From: JALORV01 sp963780715 | GTDB lineage: Bacteria; Pseudomonadota; Gammaproteobacteria; Burkholderiales; Burkholderiaceae_F | Length of the DNA stretch: 64,000 nt | Direction: 5' to 3' | Assembly: GCA_963780715.1 (NCBI GenBank) | Contig: CAWADK010000007.1 | Span: forward strand, 61,132 to 125,131 | In this document: piece by piece, positions 8,421 through 16,594 of the stretch | How the letters are laid out: every line of letters begins with the position of its first letter | How positions within the stretch are numbered: the stretch's first letter is position 1 | The notes under the pieces: model-generated | What the model saw: only the letters and a program-made list of their open reading frames with translations | Told to the model about the DNA's origin: nothing | Databases searched by the model: none | Position numbers and translations under genes: made by a program

Positions 8421-9716
8421 TCAGGATGCTGCTGAAGCGCTCCGGTCCGCGCCAAGTCGCGCCACCCGCGCGCTCCGTACGGCGTGTTCGTCGACATGGA
8501 GTACTTCAACCAGCACGTCGTCAAAGCGCACGCAGCACGGAGCATCGGGAATCTCCTCCAGCCGCTCGATCAGCAGGCCGTTCAGTGTCTTTGGCCCATC
8601 GAGCGGAAGCGCCAGCGAGAGCCGGCGATTCAGGTCGCGCAGCGTGATGCTGCCATCGACAAGGGCGGTCCCGTCGGAACCCCAGTGGAGCTGGCCCACG
8701 GAAGCCGTTGTGCGTGTCGCGACCTCGCCGACGATTTCCTCGATGATGTCTTCGAGCGTCACCAGGCCCTGAACCTCGCCGTACTCATCGACGACCAGTC
8801 CAACGCGCTGCCGCGTGTCCTGAAAGTTCTGGAGCTGCTGGAAGAGGGGCGTGCCACTCGGAACGAAGTAAGGCGGCGAGAGCGCCGCGCGCAAGGTGTC
8901 GAGAGAAAACTCATTGCTCGCCAGTGACGGCAGCAGCTTCCGCACCAAGAGCACACCTGCCGTCCGGCTGATGTCGCCATCGTAGGCAGGGAGCTTGTTG
9001 TGATAGCAGGTCCGCAGCTGGGCCAACACTTCTTCGCGCGACTGCTGCAGGTCGATGCCTTCGATCCGCGCTCGTGGAATCATCACGTCGTCAACCGACA
9101 ACTCTTCCAGTTCGAACAGGTTCAGCAGAATGCTGCGATGCTTGCCGGGAATGAAGTTTCCGCCCTCCAGCACCAGTGTCCTCAGTTCCTCGGTGGACAG
9201 ACGGTGGCCCGGTCCCTCGCGACTGGCGGGTGGAACTCGCAGCAGCAGGAGCACCGACCGCACAAACAGGTTGACGAACCAGACCACCGGTCTGAACACG
9301 ACCAGAAGGGGGGACAGCACGTAGCTCGCCGGCATCGCAATCTTTTCCGGAAACGTCGCACCGATGATCTTTGGTGTGATCTCGGCAAAGACCAGAATCA
9401 GAAACGTAATCGCCGCCGTGGCCGCGAGCAGCGCCCAGTCGTTGTCACCGACGAGGCGAATCGTCATCGCGGTGACCAGGGCTGTCGCCGCGGCGTTGAC
9501 CAGGTTGTTGCCCAGCAGGATCGTGCCGAGCAGCTTGTCTGTATGGTCGAGCAGTGCCTGCACGCGGCGGGCCGAGCGGTGGCCTTCGCGGACCAGGTGG
9601 CGCAGCCGCAGGCGATTCAGCGCCATCAGCGCTGTTTCGGAAATCGAGAAGAAAGCTGAAACCAGGAGCAGGACGACAAGCCCGGCCAGCGTGATCCAAA
9701 GGGGCAACTCGTCCAC
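8421..9716 (-). CDS. CNNM/CorB-type membrane protein with CBS pair and CorC domain (hemolysin-like family)
   Basis: This 431-residue inner-membrane protein belongs to the HlyC/CorC (DUF21-CBS-CorC) family, related to CNNM proteins implicated in Mg/Co export. Residues 1-180 carry the DUF21 membrane domain with hydrophobic helices and the motif SISETALMA; residues about 200-335 hold two CBS repeats (VMIPRARI and LVVDEYGEVQGLVTLEDIIEEIVGE, the latter a family hallmark); residues about 345-420 are the CorC_HlyC domain. The start is GTG, with the hydrophobic first helix immediately after. Another Mg transporter, mgtE, lies elsewhere in this window. Substrate is not established from sequence. Confidence 0.9.
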   Translation of the reverse strand: MDELPLWITLAGLVVLLLVSAFFSISETALMALNRLRLRHLVREGHRSARRVQALLDHTDKLLGTILLGNNLVNAAATALVTAMTIRLVGDNDWALLAATAAITFLILVFAEITPKIIGATFPEKIAMPASYVLSPLLVVFRPVVWFVNLFVRSVLLLLRVPPASREGPGHRLSTEELRTLVLEGGNFIPGKHRSILLNLFELEELSVDDVMIPRARIEGIDLQQSREEVLAQLRTCYHNKLPAYDGDISRTAGVLLVRKLLPSLASNEFSLDTLRAALSPPYFVPSGTPLFQQLQNFQDTRQRVGLVVDEYGEVQGLVTLEDIIEEIVGEVATRTTASVGQLHWGSDGTALVDGSITLRDLNRRLSLALPLDGPKTLNGLLIERLEEIPDAPCCVRFDDVLVEVLHVDEHAVRSARVARLGADRSASAAS

Positions 9717-9759
9717 GTGCCGCAGCCGCGTTACCCGATCAGGAGATGAGAGAGGGAAA

Positions 9760-9836
9760 TGGTCGGGGTGAGAGGATTTGAACCTCCGACTCCTGCGTCC
9801 CGAACGCAGTACTCTACCAGGCTGAGCTACACCCCG
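9760..9836 (-). tRNA. tRNA-Pro (anticodon CGG)
   Basis: Read on the minus strand, a 77-nt cloverleaf folds with acceptor arm CGGGGTG/CACCCCG, a D arm containing AGCTCAGCCTGGTAGAG, an anticodon arm CTGCG-TTCGGGA-CGCAG giving anticodon CGG, and a T arm with GGTTCAAATCC. The 3' CCA is encoded. It lies only 26 bases after the ispB stop, so it may be co-transcribed with ispB. Confidence 0.96.
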
Positions 9837-9862
9837 ACGTCAGCACGTAACACGCTGAACCG

Positions 9863-10930
9863 CTAGCGATCACGCCCAATCGCGAAAGCCAGTAAGTGTA
9901 ACAAAGAATCCCGATGTTCCGAGGCCGGTAGATCGCCGATGGCCTGTCTTGCTGCGTCGATCTCACGCCCGGCGAGGCGGCCCGAATACGCAATTGAGCC
10001 GTTGTCCGCGACGATCCTGGCGATCGCTTCGAAATCGCCATTGCCATCCCTCACCGCCCGCACGACGAGTTCGCGCTGCTCGGGGGCGGCGCTGCGCAGG
10101 ACATGGATCAGCGGCAGCGTCACCTTGCCTTCGCGCAAATCGTCGCCCAGTCGCTTGCCGATCTCCTCCGTGTGACCGGAATAGTCGAGCATGTCATCCA
10201 CGATCTGGAACGCGCGGCCCAAGGAGGCGCCATAGCTGGCGCATCGCTGCTCTGTCGTGGCATCGGCCCCGGCGAGCACGGCTGCGATCCGGGCGCCCGC
10301 TTCGAACAGTGTTGCGGTCTTGCGTTCGACAACCTCGAAATATCGTTCCTCGTTGACCGAAGGATCATGGACGCTCAGCAACTGCAGGACTTCGCCCTCG
10401 GCGATGCGGTTGGTGGCATCGGCGAGTATCCGCATGACGCGCAGGTTTCCTGCGTCCACCATCATCTGGAACGCACGGGAGTAGAGGAAGTCGCCGACCA
10501 GGACACTGGCGGCATTTCCAAACATGGCGTTCGCCGTGGACCTCCCGCGCCGCAGATCCGACTCATCGACGACGTCGTCGTGCAGCAGGGTGGCGGTGTG
10601 GATGAACTCGATGACGGCGGCGAGCAGCACGTGAGAGGTGCCTTTGTAGCCCAGCGCCCGCGCGATCAGCAGTACCACGGCTGGGCGCAGGCGCTTGCCA
10701 CCGGCGCCAATGATGTAGTCGGAGATCGTATTGACCAGAGCGACATCGGAGTTCAGTCGCTCGCGTATCACGGCGTCTACGGCCTGCATGTCGGCCGCGA
10801 TCGGGGCCAGCACGGTCCTGAGGTCCGGAATGGGTCCGCCCAGCCCGCTGACTTCGCTCCCAGGAAGGGTTGGCGTGGCCTGCGCTGTGGCGCGCGCGCC
10901 TTCTTTCAGTGGCTGGGGAACCCGGCTCAT
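9863..10930 (-). CDS. ispB: Trans-polyprenyl (octaprenyl) diphosphate synthase
   Basis: The enzyme extends farnesyl diphosphate with isopentenyl diphosphate to make the ubiquinone side chain. The 355-residue product has both aspartate-rich motifs: LLHDDVVDESDLRRG (first) and QIVDDMLDY (second), plus the GGKRLRPA substrate-binding segment near the N-terminus. The chain length (octaprenyl) is inferred from family context, not read from the sequence. I chose the ATG at the start of MSRVPQP; an in-frame GTG lies seven codons upstream but would place the -10-like TATAAT inside the gene. Divergent from rplU, a standard arrangement. Confidence 0.93.
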   Translation of the reverse strand: MSRVPQPLKEGARATAQATPTLPGSEVSGLGGPIPDLRTVLAPIAADMQAVDAVIRERLNSDVALVNTISDYIIGAGGKRLRPAVVLLIARALGYKGTSHVLLAAVIEFIHTATLLHDDVVDESDLRRGRSTANAMFGNAASVLVGDFLYSRAFQMMVDAGNLRVMRILADATNRIAEGEVLQLLSVHDPSVNEERYFEVVERKTATLFEAGARIAAVLAGADATTEQRCASYGASLGRAFQIVDDMLDYSGHTEEIGKRLGDDLREGKVTLPLIHVLRSAAPEQRELVVRAVRDGNGDFEAIARIVADNGSIAYSGRLAGREIDAARQAIGDLPASEHRDSLLHLLAFAIGRDR

Positions 10931-10936
10931 CGGAGC

Positions 10937-10942
10937 ATTATA
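10937..10942 (-). promoter_or_regulatory. TATAAT -10-like box immediately before ispB
   Basis: A perfect TATAAT on the minus strand ends 6 bases before the ispB ATG, which would put the transcription start on the start codon itself (a leaderless message). No -35 match is seen at the expected spacing, so the box could be fortuitous or ispB could start at another site. Confidence 0.35.
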
Positions 10943-11012
10943 GGAGCGCACTTGGAGACGACCGGCCGGCAGCGCGTTCGCCGGACTGATCGGGATGTCT
11001 GGAGAGCGGAGT

Positions 11013-11042
11013 TTGACTGGGCCGCCACAAAAGTGTGATAAT
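11013..11042 (+). promoter_or_regulatory. Sigma-70 promoter for rplU-rpmA
   Basis: TTGACT at 11013-11018 and GATAAT at 11037-11042, separated by 18 bases, with a TG dinucleotide one base before the -10 (extended -10). Predicted start near 11049. It is the best promoter in the ispB-rplU divergent gap and points at rplU. Confidence 0.65.
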
Positions 11043-11048
11043 TCAAAG

Positions 11049-11318
11049 CTTTCCCGCTGGCGTTGGCTGATTTTCCGTTTTCGGTGCTTTCGGAAGCCTT
11101 GGGAAATTCAGGGCTTTCGGACATTCGAACACTTGGGGCGGGTTCGGTAAAGGTCGACAGCGGCGCGGGCCAGATGACGGCTCGGTCGTCGTGTCTGTGA
11201 TGGTCGCGGGTCACCGTGACAGTCGCACGAACGCCGGCTCGCACCAACGTCTGACGAGGCAAAGCAGAAGCATCAAGATTTTTCGCCTCAGCCCCGGCTG
11301 AGCGCAGGAGCGATGATT
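11049..11318 (+). other. Long 5' leader of rplU (no gene seen)
   Basis: About 270 bases separate the predicted transcription start from rplU, in a spacer of nearly 390 bases after ispB. I see no coding frame. Features visible are a GCTT-TCGG-AAGC mini-hairpin with a second copy of GCTTTCGGA about 35 bases downstream, and a perfect CTCAGC/GCTGAG hairpin (11287-11302) that ends 3 bases before the AGGAG ribosome-binding site. The hairpin position is compatible with translational control by the product, but that is inference. Confidence 0.4.
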
Positions 11319-11630
11319 ATGTACGCAGTTATCAAGACCGGCGGCAAGCAGTACAGGGTTGCTGCCGGCGACACGCTGAAGGTGGAGTCGCTGCCGGTGG
11401 ACGTCGGAGCGCAGGTCAAGCTGTCGGAAGTCCTGGCCGTGGTCGACGGTGGAGACCTCAAGGCGGGTAACCCCCTGCTTTCGGGCGCGGCGGTCCTGGC
11501 GACGGTTCTGTCGCACGGTCGCGGCGACAAGGTCACGATCTTCAAGATGCAGCGGCGCAAGCATTTCCAGAAGCACGCCGGGCATCGCCAGAACTTCACG
11601 GAACTGCGCATCGACTCGATCGCGGCCTGA
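11319..11630 (+). CDS. rplU: 50S ribosomal protein L21
   Basis: L21 is a 23S rRNA-binding protein of the large subunit. The 103-residue product begins MYAVIKTGGKQYRV, the invariant L21 N-terminus, and has the C-terminal KRRKHF-like segment QRRKHFQKHAGHRQ that contacts rRNA. I chose the second of two close ATG codons because it gives exactly the usual length and sits 8 bases from the AGGAG box; the upstream ATG is only 2 bases from it. It is followed 16 bases later by rpmA, as in nearly all bacteria. Confidence 0.98.
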   Translation: MYAVIKTGGKQYRVAAGDTLKVESLPVDVGAQVKLSEVLAVVDGGDLKAGNPLLSGAAVLATVLSHGRGDKVTIFKMQRRKHFQKHAGHRQNFTELRIDSIAA

Positions 11631-11646
11631 TTGAGCAGGAGCTGAA

Positions 11647-11907
11647 ATGGCACACAAGAAAGCAGGCGGTTCATCCCGCAATGGCCGCGACTCCCAGGCC
11701 AAGCGTCTAGGCGTCAAGGTCTACGGCGGGCAGGGCATCACAGCCGGCGCGATCATCGTGCGGCAGCGTGGAACCCAGTTTCACGCGGGCGACAACGTGG
11801 GCATGGGCCGCGACCACACCCTCTACGCAACCGCCCACGGTACGGTCAAGTTCGAGGTCAGCGGCGCGCAGAATCGACGCGTCGTGAATGTCGTTCCCGC
11901 TGCCTGA
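11647..11907 (+). CDS. rpmA: 50S ribosomal protein L27
   Basis: L27 reaches the peptidyl-transferase centre with its N-terminal tail. The 86-residue product starts MAHKKAGGSSRNGRDS, the conserved unprocessed proteobacterial form, and contains the RLGVKVYGGQ, ITAGAIIVRQRGT and FHAG segments typical of L27. A ribosome-binding site (AGGAG) precedes it. It is co-transcribed with rplU and ends just before a strong intrinsic terminator. Confidence 0.98.
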   Translation: MAHKKAGGSSRNGRDSQAKRLGVKVYGGQGITAGAIIVRQRGTQFHAGDNVGMGRDHTLYATAHGTVKFEVSGAQNRRVVNVVPAA

Positions 11908-11938
11908 GCAGTCGCTCGGCGGCATCCGGTTGAATGAA

Positions 11939-11970
11939 AGCCCTGCCGTCCGCGGCAGGGCTTTTTCTTT
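11939..11970 (+). terminator. Intrinsic terminator after rpmA
   Basis: A perfect 10-bp stem (AGCCCTGCCG / CGGCAGGGCT) with a TCCG loop is followed by a T-rich tract TTTTTCTTT. It lies about 30 bases after rpmA and ends only 10 bases before the obgE start codon. Confidence 0.9.
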
Positions 11971-11979
11971 GGTGATCCG

Positions 11980-13050
11980 TTGAAGTTCGTCGACGAAGCG
12001 AGGATCGAGGTTACGGCCGGCAAGGGCGGAGACGGCTGCGCCTCGTTTCGCCGCGAAAAATTCATACCCAAGGGCGGGCCGGACGGCGGCGATGGCGGCC
12101 GTGGCGGCAGCGTGTGGGTGCGTGCCGATCGCAATCTCAATACGCTGATCGACTTCCGCTATGCCCGCCTGCACCGCGCCGGCAACGGCGAGTCCGGGCG
12201 CGGGGCCGACTGCTACGGCGCCGGCGGCAAGGACATCGAATTGCGCGTCCCGGTCGGGACGGTGATCTTCGACGACGAAACCGGCGACGAGCTGGCGGAC
12301 CTCGCGCACGATGGCGTGCGCGCGCAGCTGGCGGCGGGAGGCCGCGGCGGTCTCGGCAACCTGCACTTCAAGTCGAGCACCAATCGCGCGCCGCGGCAGT
12401 TCACTAAAGGCGAGCCCGGAGAGCATCGCGTGCTGCGGCTTGAACTCAGGGTCCTGGCCGACGTGGGACTGCTCGGCTTGCCGAACGCGGGCAAGTCCAC
12501 ATTTATCCGGGCCGTCTCGAATGCGCGTCCCAAGGTCGCTGATTACCCATTCACGACGCTGCAACCCTATCTCGGGGTGGTTCGCGTCGGTCCCGAGCGC
12601 AGCTTTGTCCTCGCCGACGTACCGGGACTGATCGAGGGCGCGGCGGAAGGCGCCGGACTAGGTCACCAGTTTCTGCGGCACCTGAGTCGGAGTGGTTTGC
12701 TACTCCACTTCGTCGATTGCGTCGGGCCCGAGGGGACCGCGGATCCGGTCAAGGACGCCCGCGTCATCACTGCGGAACTGAAGAAGTTCGACGCGACCAT
12801 GGCAACCAAGCCGCGCTGGTTCGTGCTGAACAAGATCGATCTCGTGCCGACCTCGGACCGTACTGCCCTGGTGGCGGATTTCAAGCGACGACTTCGTACC
12901 AAGTCCCCCGTGTTCACGGCTTCTGCGGCTACAGGGGAAGGCTGCCGCGAACTGGTCGGCGCAGTGCAGAAGTTCCTCGATGAACAACGAGTGCAGCGCA
13001 CGCCCATGCCGACCGACGACGTCGCAACCCCAGGCGAGGTCGAGCCGTGA
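11980..13050 (+). CDS. obgE: GTPase Obg/CgtA
   Basis: ObgE is an essential ribosome-associated GTPase acting in 50S maturation and stress signalling. The 356-residue product has the glycine-rich Obg fold (residues 1-158; GGxGGDGG-type repeats such as GGPDGGDGGRGG), then the G domain with P-loop GLPNAGKST (about 166-174), switch motif YPFTTLQP, DVPGLIEGA and NKID. The start codon is TTG, matching the conserved N-terminus KFVDEA; a weak GGTGA precedes it. The gene begins 10 bases after the rpmA terminator, so it must use either read-through or a promoter overlapping the terminator. Its stop overlaps proB by 4 bp (GTGA). Confidence 0.96.
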   Translation: MKFVDEARIEVTAGKGGDGCASFRREKFIPKGGPDGGDGGRGGSVWVRADRNLNTLIDFRYARLHRAGNGESGRGADCYGAGGKDIELRVPVGTVIFDDETGDELADLAHDGVRAQLAAGGRGGLGNLHFKSSTNRAPRQFTKGEPGEHRVLRLELRVLADVGLLGLPNAGKSTFIRAVSNARPKVADYPFTTLQPYLGVVRVGPERSFVLADVPGLIEGAAEGAGLGHQFLRHLSRSGLLLHFVDCVGPEGTADPVKDARVITAELKKFDATMATKPRWFVLNKIDLVPTSDRTALVADFKRRLRTKSPVFTASAATGEGCRELVGAVQKFLDEQRVQRTPMPTDDVATPGEVEP

Positions 13051-14162
13051 CGGAATTCCAGCGTGCGCGGCGAATTGTGGTGAAAGTCGGCAGCAGTCTG
13101 GTCACGAACGAGGGCCGAGGACTCGACGCTGACGCCATCGCGCGCTGGGCGCACCAGATTGCCGACTTGCGGAGCCAGGGTAAACACGTCGTGCTGGTTT
13201 CGAGTGGGGCCATCGCCGAAGGCATGCAGAGACTCGGCTGGGTGCGGCGGCCGCAGCAGATACACGAACTCCAGGCTGCGGCGGCCGTGGGTCAGATGGG
13301 TCTGGCGCAGGCCTATGAAACACAGTTTCGGGCGTTGGGCCTGCACACGGCCCAGGTGCTGCTGACGCACGCGGATCTGGCCGATCGCGCCCGCTATCTG
13401 AATGCGCGGTCGACACTTTTCACGCTGCTCGAACTCGGCGTGGTGCCGGTCATCAACGAGAACGACACCGTCGTTACCGATGAAATCAAGTTCGGCGACA
13501 ACGACACGCTGGCCGCACTGGTGACCAACCTCATCGAGGCCGATGCGCTCGTGATCCTGACCGACCAGGCGGGCTTGTTTTCCGCCGATCCTCGCCGCGA
13601 TCCGGCCGCCAAGCTCGTCCGAGCCGCGACCGCGGGCGATCCCGCACTCGAGTCCATGGCGGGTGGCGCGGGATCTGATCTTGCGCGGGGCGGAATGCTG
13701 ACGAAGGTCCTCGCCGCCAAGCGGGCGGCCCGCAGTGGCGCCCATACGGTCATCGCGTCCGGTCGCGAGGTCGATGTCCTGCTCCGGCTGGCCGCCGGGG
13801 AGTCCATCGGATCGGAACTGAAGGCGTCCACGGCTGTACTTACGGCGCGCAAGCAATGGCTGGCCGACCACCTGCTGCTGAAGGGACGGGTGGTCGTCGA
13901 CGACGGTGCCGCGCGCGCGCTCGCGTCCGGTGGCAAGAGCCTGCTGCCGATCGGAGTCATCGAAGTGATCGGAGAGTTTCAGCGCGGCGACGTCGTTGGC
14001 TGCGTCACGCAGGACGGGCGCGAGATCGCACGCGGGCTGGTCAACTATGCGAGCGGCGACTCGCGCCAGATAGCGCGCAAGCCCACCGGCGAAATCCAGG
14101 CGACCCTGGGCTACATCGAAGAGCCCGAACTGATACACCGCGACAACCTCGTGCTGCTCTAG
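13047..14162 (+). CDS. proB: Glutamate 5-kinase
   Basis: ProB phosphorylates glutamate at the gamma carboxyl, the first step of proline synthesis, and is usually feedback-inhibited by proline. The 371-residue product has the amino-acid kinase domain (VVKVGSSLVT near the N-terminus, then LVSSGAIAEG, NENDTV and the GGMLTKVLAAK region) and a C-terminal PUA domain (about residues 275-371, with GKSLLPIGV and GEFQRGDVV). Start is GTG within a 4-bp overlap with the obgE stop, so the two are coupled. Full length for the two-domain form. Confidence 0.96.
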   Translation: MTEFQRARRIVVKVGSSLVTNEGRGLDADAIARWAHQIADLRSQGKHVVLVSSGAIAEGMQRLGWVRRPQQIHELQAAAAVGQMGLAQAYETQFRALGLHTAQVLLTHADLADRARYLNARSTLFTLLELGVVPVINENDTVVTDEIKFGDNDTLAALVTNLIEADALVILTDQAGLFSADPRRDPAAKLVRAATAGDPALESMAGGAGSDLARGGMLTKVLAAKRAARSGAHTVIASGREVDVLLRLAAGESIGSELKASTAVLTARKQWLADHLLLKGRVVVDDGAARALASGGKSLLPIGVIEVIGEFQRGDVVGCVTQDGREIARGLVNYASGDSRQIARKPTGEIQATLGYIEEPELIHRDNLVLL

Positions 14163-14170
14163 CGCGGGGA

Positions 14171-14770
14171 CTAGGTCGAATCTCCGCCGGAAGGAGCCGT
14201 GGCCTGCAGCGTGGTGGAGGGTGCGTCCGAGCCAAGTTCAGCGCTCGTGCCGAAACGGGACGGTCGCGGCCGCGAGGCCTTCTGGTGCGGTCGCCCCGGC
14301 CTGAACACGAACCGAGACAGCTCGATCAGCGCCTGCTGATAAACGTCGCGCTTGAACTCGATCACGGCATCGAGCGGTACCCAGTATTCGTGCCAGCGCC
14401 ACGCGTCGAACTCCGGATGCGTCGTCGCGCGCAGGCTGACGTCGCAGTCGCGGCCCATGAGCCTCAGCAGAAACCAGATCTGCTTCTGCCCACGGTAGTT
14501 CCCGCGCAGGTCGCGCCGTATCCACTGCTCAGGCACGTCATAACGCAGCCAGTCCCGTGTGCGGCCGACAATCCTCACATGCTCCGACTTGAGGCCTACC
14601 TCTTCCCAGAGCTCTCGGAACATCGCCTGCTCAGGCGATTCTCCATGCTTGATGCCGCCTTGCGGAAACTGCCACGAATGTTGTTTGACGCGCTTGCCCC
14701 AGAAGACCTCGTTGCGGCTGTTGAGCAGGATGATGCCGACGTTCGGGCGGTACCCGTCCTTGTCCAGCAT
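14171..14770 (-). CDS. rppH: RNA pyrophosphohydrolase RppH
   Basis: RppH removes pyrophosphate from triphosphorylated 5' ends of mRNA and so triggers RNase E decay. The 199-residue product begins MLDKDGYRPNVGI, the typical RppH N-terminus, and holds a complete Nudix box starting GGIKHGE and ending RELWEEVGL. The C-terminal 45 residues are Pro/Ser/Arg-rich and look disordered, longer than in E. coli. Convergent with proB (8 bases between stops) and divergent from proS. Confidence 0.95.
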   Translation of the reverse strand: MLDKDGYRPNVGIILLNSRNEVFWGKRVKQHSWQFPQGGIKHGESPEQAMFRELWEEVGLKSEHVRIVGRTRDWLRYDVPEQWIRRDLRGNYRGQKQIWFLLRLMGRDCDVSLRATTHPEFDAWRWHEYWVPLDAVIEFKRDVYQQALIELSRFVFRPGRPHQKASRPRPSRFGTSAELGSDAPSTTLQATAPSGGDST

Positions 14771-14854
14771 GCCAACCCCTGAACCTTTAGAATCTGCGAC
14801 CCATTATAGGGGTCGCATTTTCGCGATCACAACGACGAAAAGTACGGTCTTTCC

Positions 14855-16594
14855 ATGCGCGCCAAAGAGTTCCTGATTTCCACGCTGAAAGAGGCGCCGG
14901 CTGACGCCGAGGTCGTCAGCCATTCCCTGATGCTGCGCGCAGGGATGATCAAGAAGCTGGCCGCCGGCATTTACACCTACCTGCCGATGGGCCTGCGCGT
15001 GATCCGCAAGATCGAGGCGATCATCCGCGAGGAGATGAACCGCGCGGGTGCCGTGGAGCTGCTGATGCCTGTGATCCAGCCGGCCGAGCTGTGGATGGAG
15101 TCCGGCCGCTGGCACAAGATGGGGCCGGAGCTGCTGCGACTGAAGGACCGGCACGACCGCGACTTCGTCGTGCAGCCGACCAGCGAGGAGGTCGTCGTCG
15201 ACATCGTCCGCGATGAGGTCCGCAGCTACAAGCAGTTGCCGGTCAATCTGTATCACATCCAGACGAAGTTCCGCGACGAGCGGCGACCGCGTTTTGGTGT
15301 CATGCGCGGACGCGAGTTCACGATGAAGGACGCGTACTCGTTCGATCGCGATGAGGCCGGTGCGATGGCGAGCTACCGCGCGATGTATGACGCCTATGTC
15401 CGCATCTTCGAGCGCATGGGCCTCACCTTCCGCGCTGTCGCGGCGGACACTGGAAATATCGGCGGCAAGGCAAGCCATGAGTTCCAGGTGATCGCCGATA
15501 CCGGCGAAGACGCGATTGCCTATTGCCCGACGTCGGAATACGCGGCCAACGTCGAAATGGCCGAAGCGTTGCCGTTGATCGCTGCGCGAGCGGCGCCGGC
15601 CGAGCCGCTTGCGAAGACGGCGACGCCGGGCAAGGAGAAGTGCGAGGACGTTGCGGCATTTCTCGGTTTGCCGCTCGAGCGGACGGTCAAGTCGGTCGTG
15701 CTGGCGGTCGAGGCTGCAACGGGAAATGAGCCCGCAGCGGCGGAGATCTGGCTGGTGCTGATTCGGGGCGATCACGAACTCAACGAGATCAAGGTTGGCA
15801 AGTTAGAAGGACTGAAGGGCGGCTTTCGCTTCGCCACCGAGGCTGAGATCCTCGACACTTTTGGCTGCAAGCCCGGCTACCTGGGTCCGATTGGTACGCG
15901 TCGGGTGGTGCGCGTCGTGGCCGACCGTACGGTGGCCAACATGAGCGACTTTGTCACCGGTGCCAACGACGAGGGTTACCACTACACCGGCGTCAATTGG
16001 GGAAGGGATCTGCCCGAGCCGGTCGTGGCGGACGTGCGAAGTGTCGTCGCGGGTGACCCGTCGCCCGACGGCAAGGGCGTGCTCGCGATCCAGCGCGGGA
16101 TCGAAGTCGGTCACGTCTTTGCCGGCCTGCCCTACCCGGAGCAGATGAATCTCAGCTTCATCGACGAGGACGGTCAGTCCAGGCGCATGCTGATGGGCTG
16201 CTATGGCATCGGGGTTACTCGGCTGCTCGGAGCGGCGATCGAGCAGAACAACGATGCCAAGGGGATCATCTGGCCCACTGCGCTGGCGCCATTTTCGGTG
16301 GTGATCACGCCTGTCGGCTATGGCAAGTCGGACGCCGTGCGGCAGGCCGCCGATCATCTCCACGAAGAGCTGCGCGCCGCTGGTATCGATGTACTGCTCG
16401 ATGACCGCGACGAGCGCCCGGGCGTGATGTTTGCCGAGATGGAACTGATCGGCATTCCGCACCGGATCACGATCGGCGAGCGGGCGCTCAAGAACGGCCA
16501 GGTCGAGTACGTCGATCGGCGCACGCTGCAAACGTCGCTGGTGCCGCTGGCGGACGCCTACGCCTTCGTCCGCGGACTGCTGCCCCGCGCGTGA
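14855..16594 (+). CDS. proS: Prolyl-tRNA synthetase, bacterial type with editing domain
   Basis: ProS charges tRNA-Pro and hydrolyses misacylated Ala-tRNA-Pro. The 579-residue product has class II core motifs (TYLPMGLRV with IIREEMNRAGA, FRDERRPRFGVMRGREFTMKDAYSF, and GCYGIGVTRLLGA), the INS editing insertion between motifs 2 and 3 (about residues 225-400) and a C-terminal anticodon-binding domain with DVLLDDRDERPGVMFAEMELIGIPHR. A separate YbaK-family deacylase elsewhere in the window may clear Cys-tRNA-Pro. Its stop overlaps the next gene by 4 bp (GTGA). Confidence 0.97.
   Translation: MRAKEFLISTLKEAPADAEVVSHSLMLRAGMIKKLAAGIYTYLPMGLRVIRKIEAIIREEMNRAGAVELLMPVIQPAELWMESGRWHKMGPELLRLKDRHDRDFVVQPTSEEVVVDIVRDEVRSYKQLPVNLYHIQTKFRDERRPRFGVMRGREFTMKDAYSFDRDEAGAMASYRAMYDAYVRIFERMGLTFRAVAADTGNIGGKASHEFQVIADTGEDAIAYCPTSEYAANVEMAEALPLIAARAAPAEPLAKTATPGKEKCEDVAAFLGLPLERTVKSVVLAVEAATGNEPAAAEIWLVLIRGDHELNEIKVGKLEGLKGGFRFATEAEILDTFGCKPGYLGPIGTRRVVRVVADRTVANMSDFVTGANDEGYHYTGVNWGRDLPEPVVADVRSVVAGDPSPDGKGVLAIQRGIEVGHVFAGLPYPEQMNLSFIDEDGQSRRMLMGCYGIGVTRLLGAAIEQNNDAKGIIWPTALAPFSVVITPVGYGKSDAVRQAADHLHEELRAAGIDVLLDDRDERPGVMFAEMELIGIPHRITIGERALKNGQVEYVDRRTLQTSLVPLADAYAFVRGLLPRA

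Noticed and set aside
12663..14138. Long open frame (about 490 codons) antisense to obgE-proB
   Set aside because: Typical antisense frame of GC-rich coding DNA; no ribosome-binding site, no family resemblance, and it lies opposite two well-supported genes.
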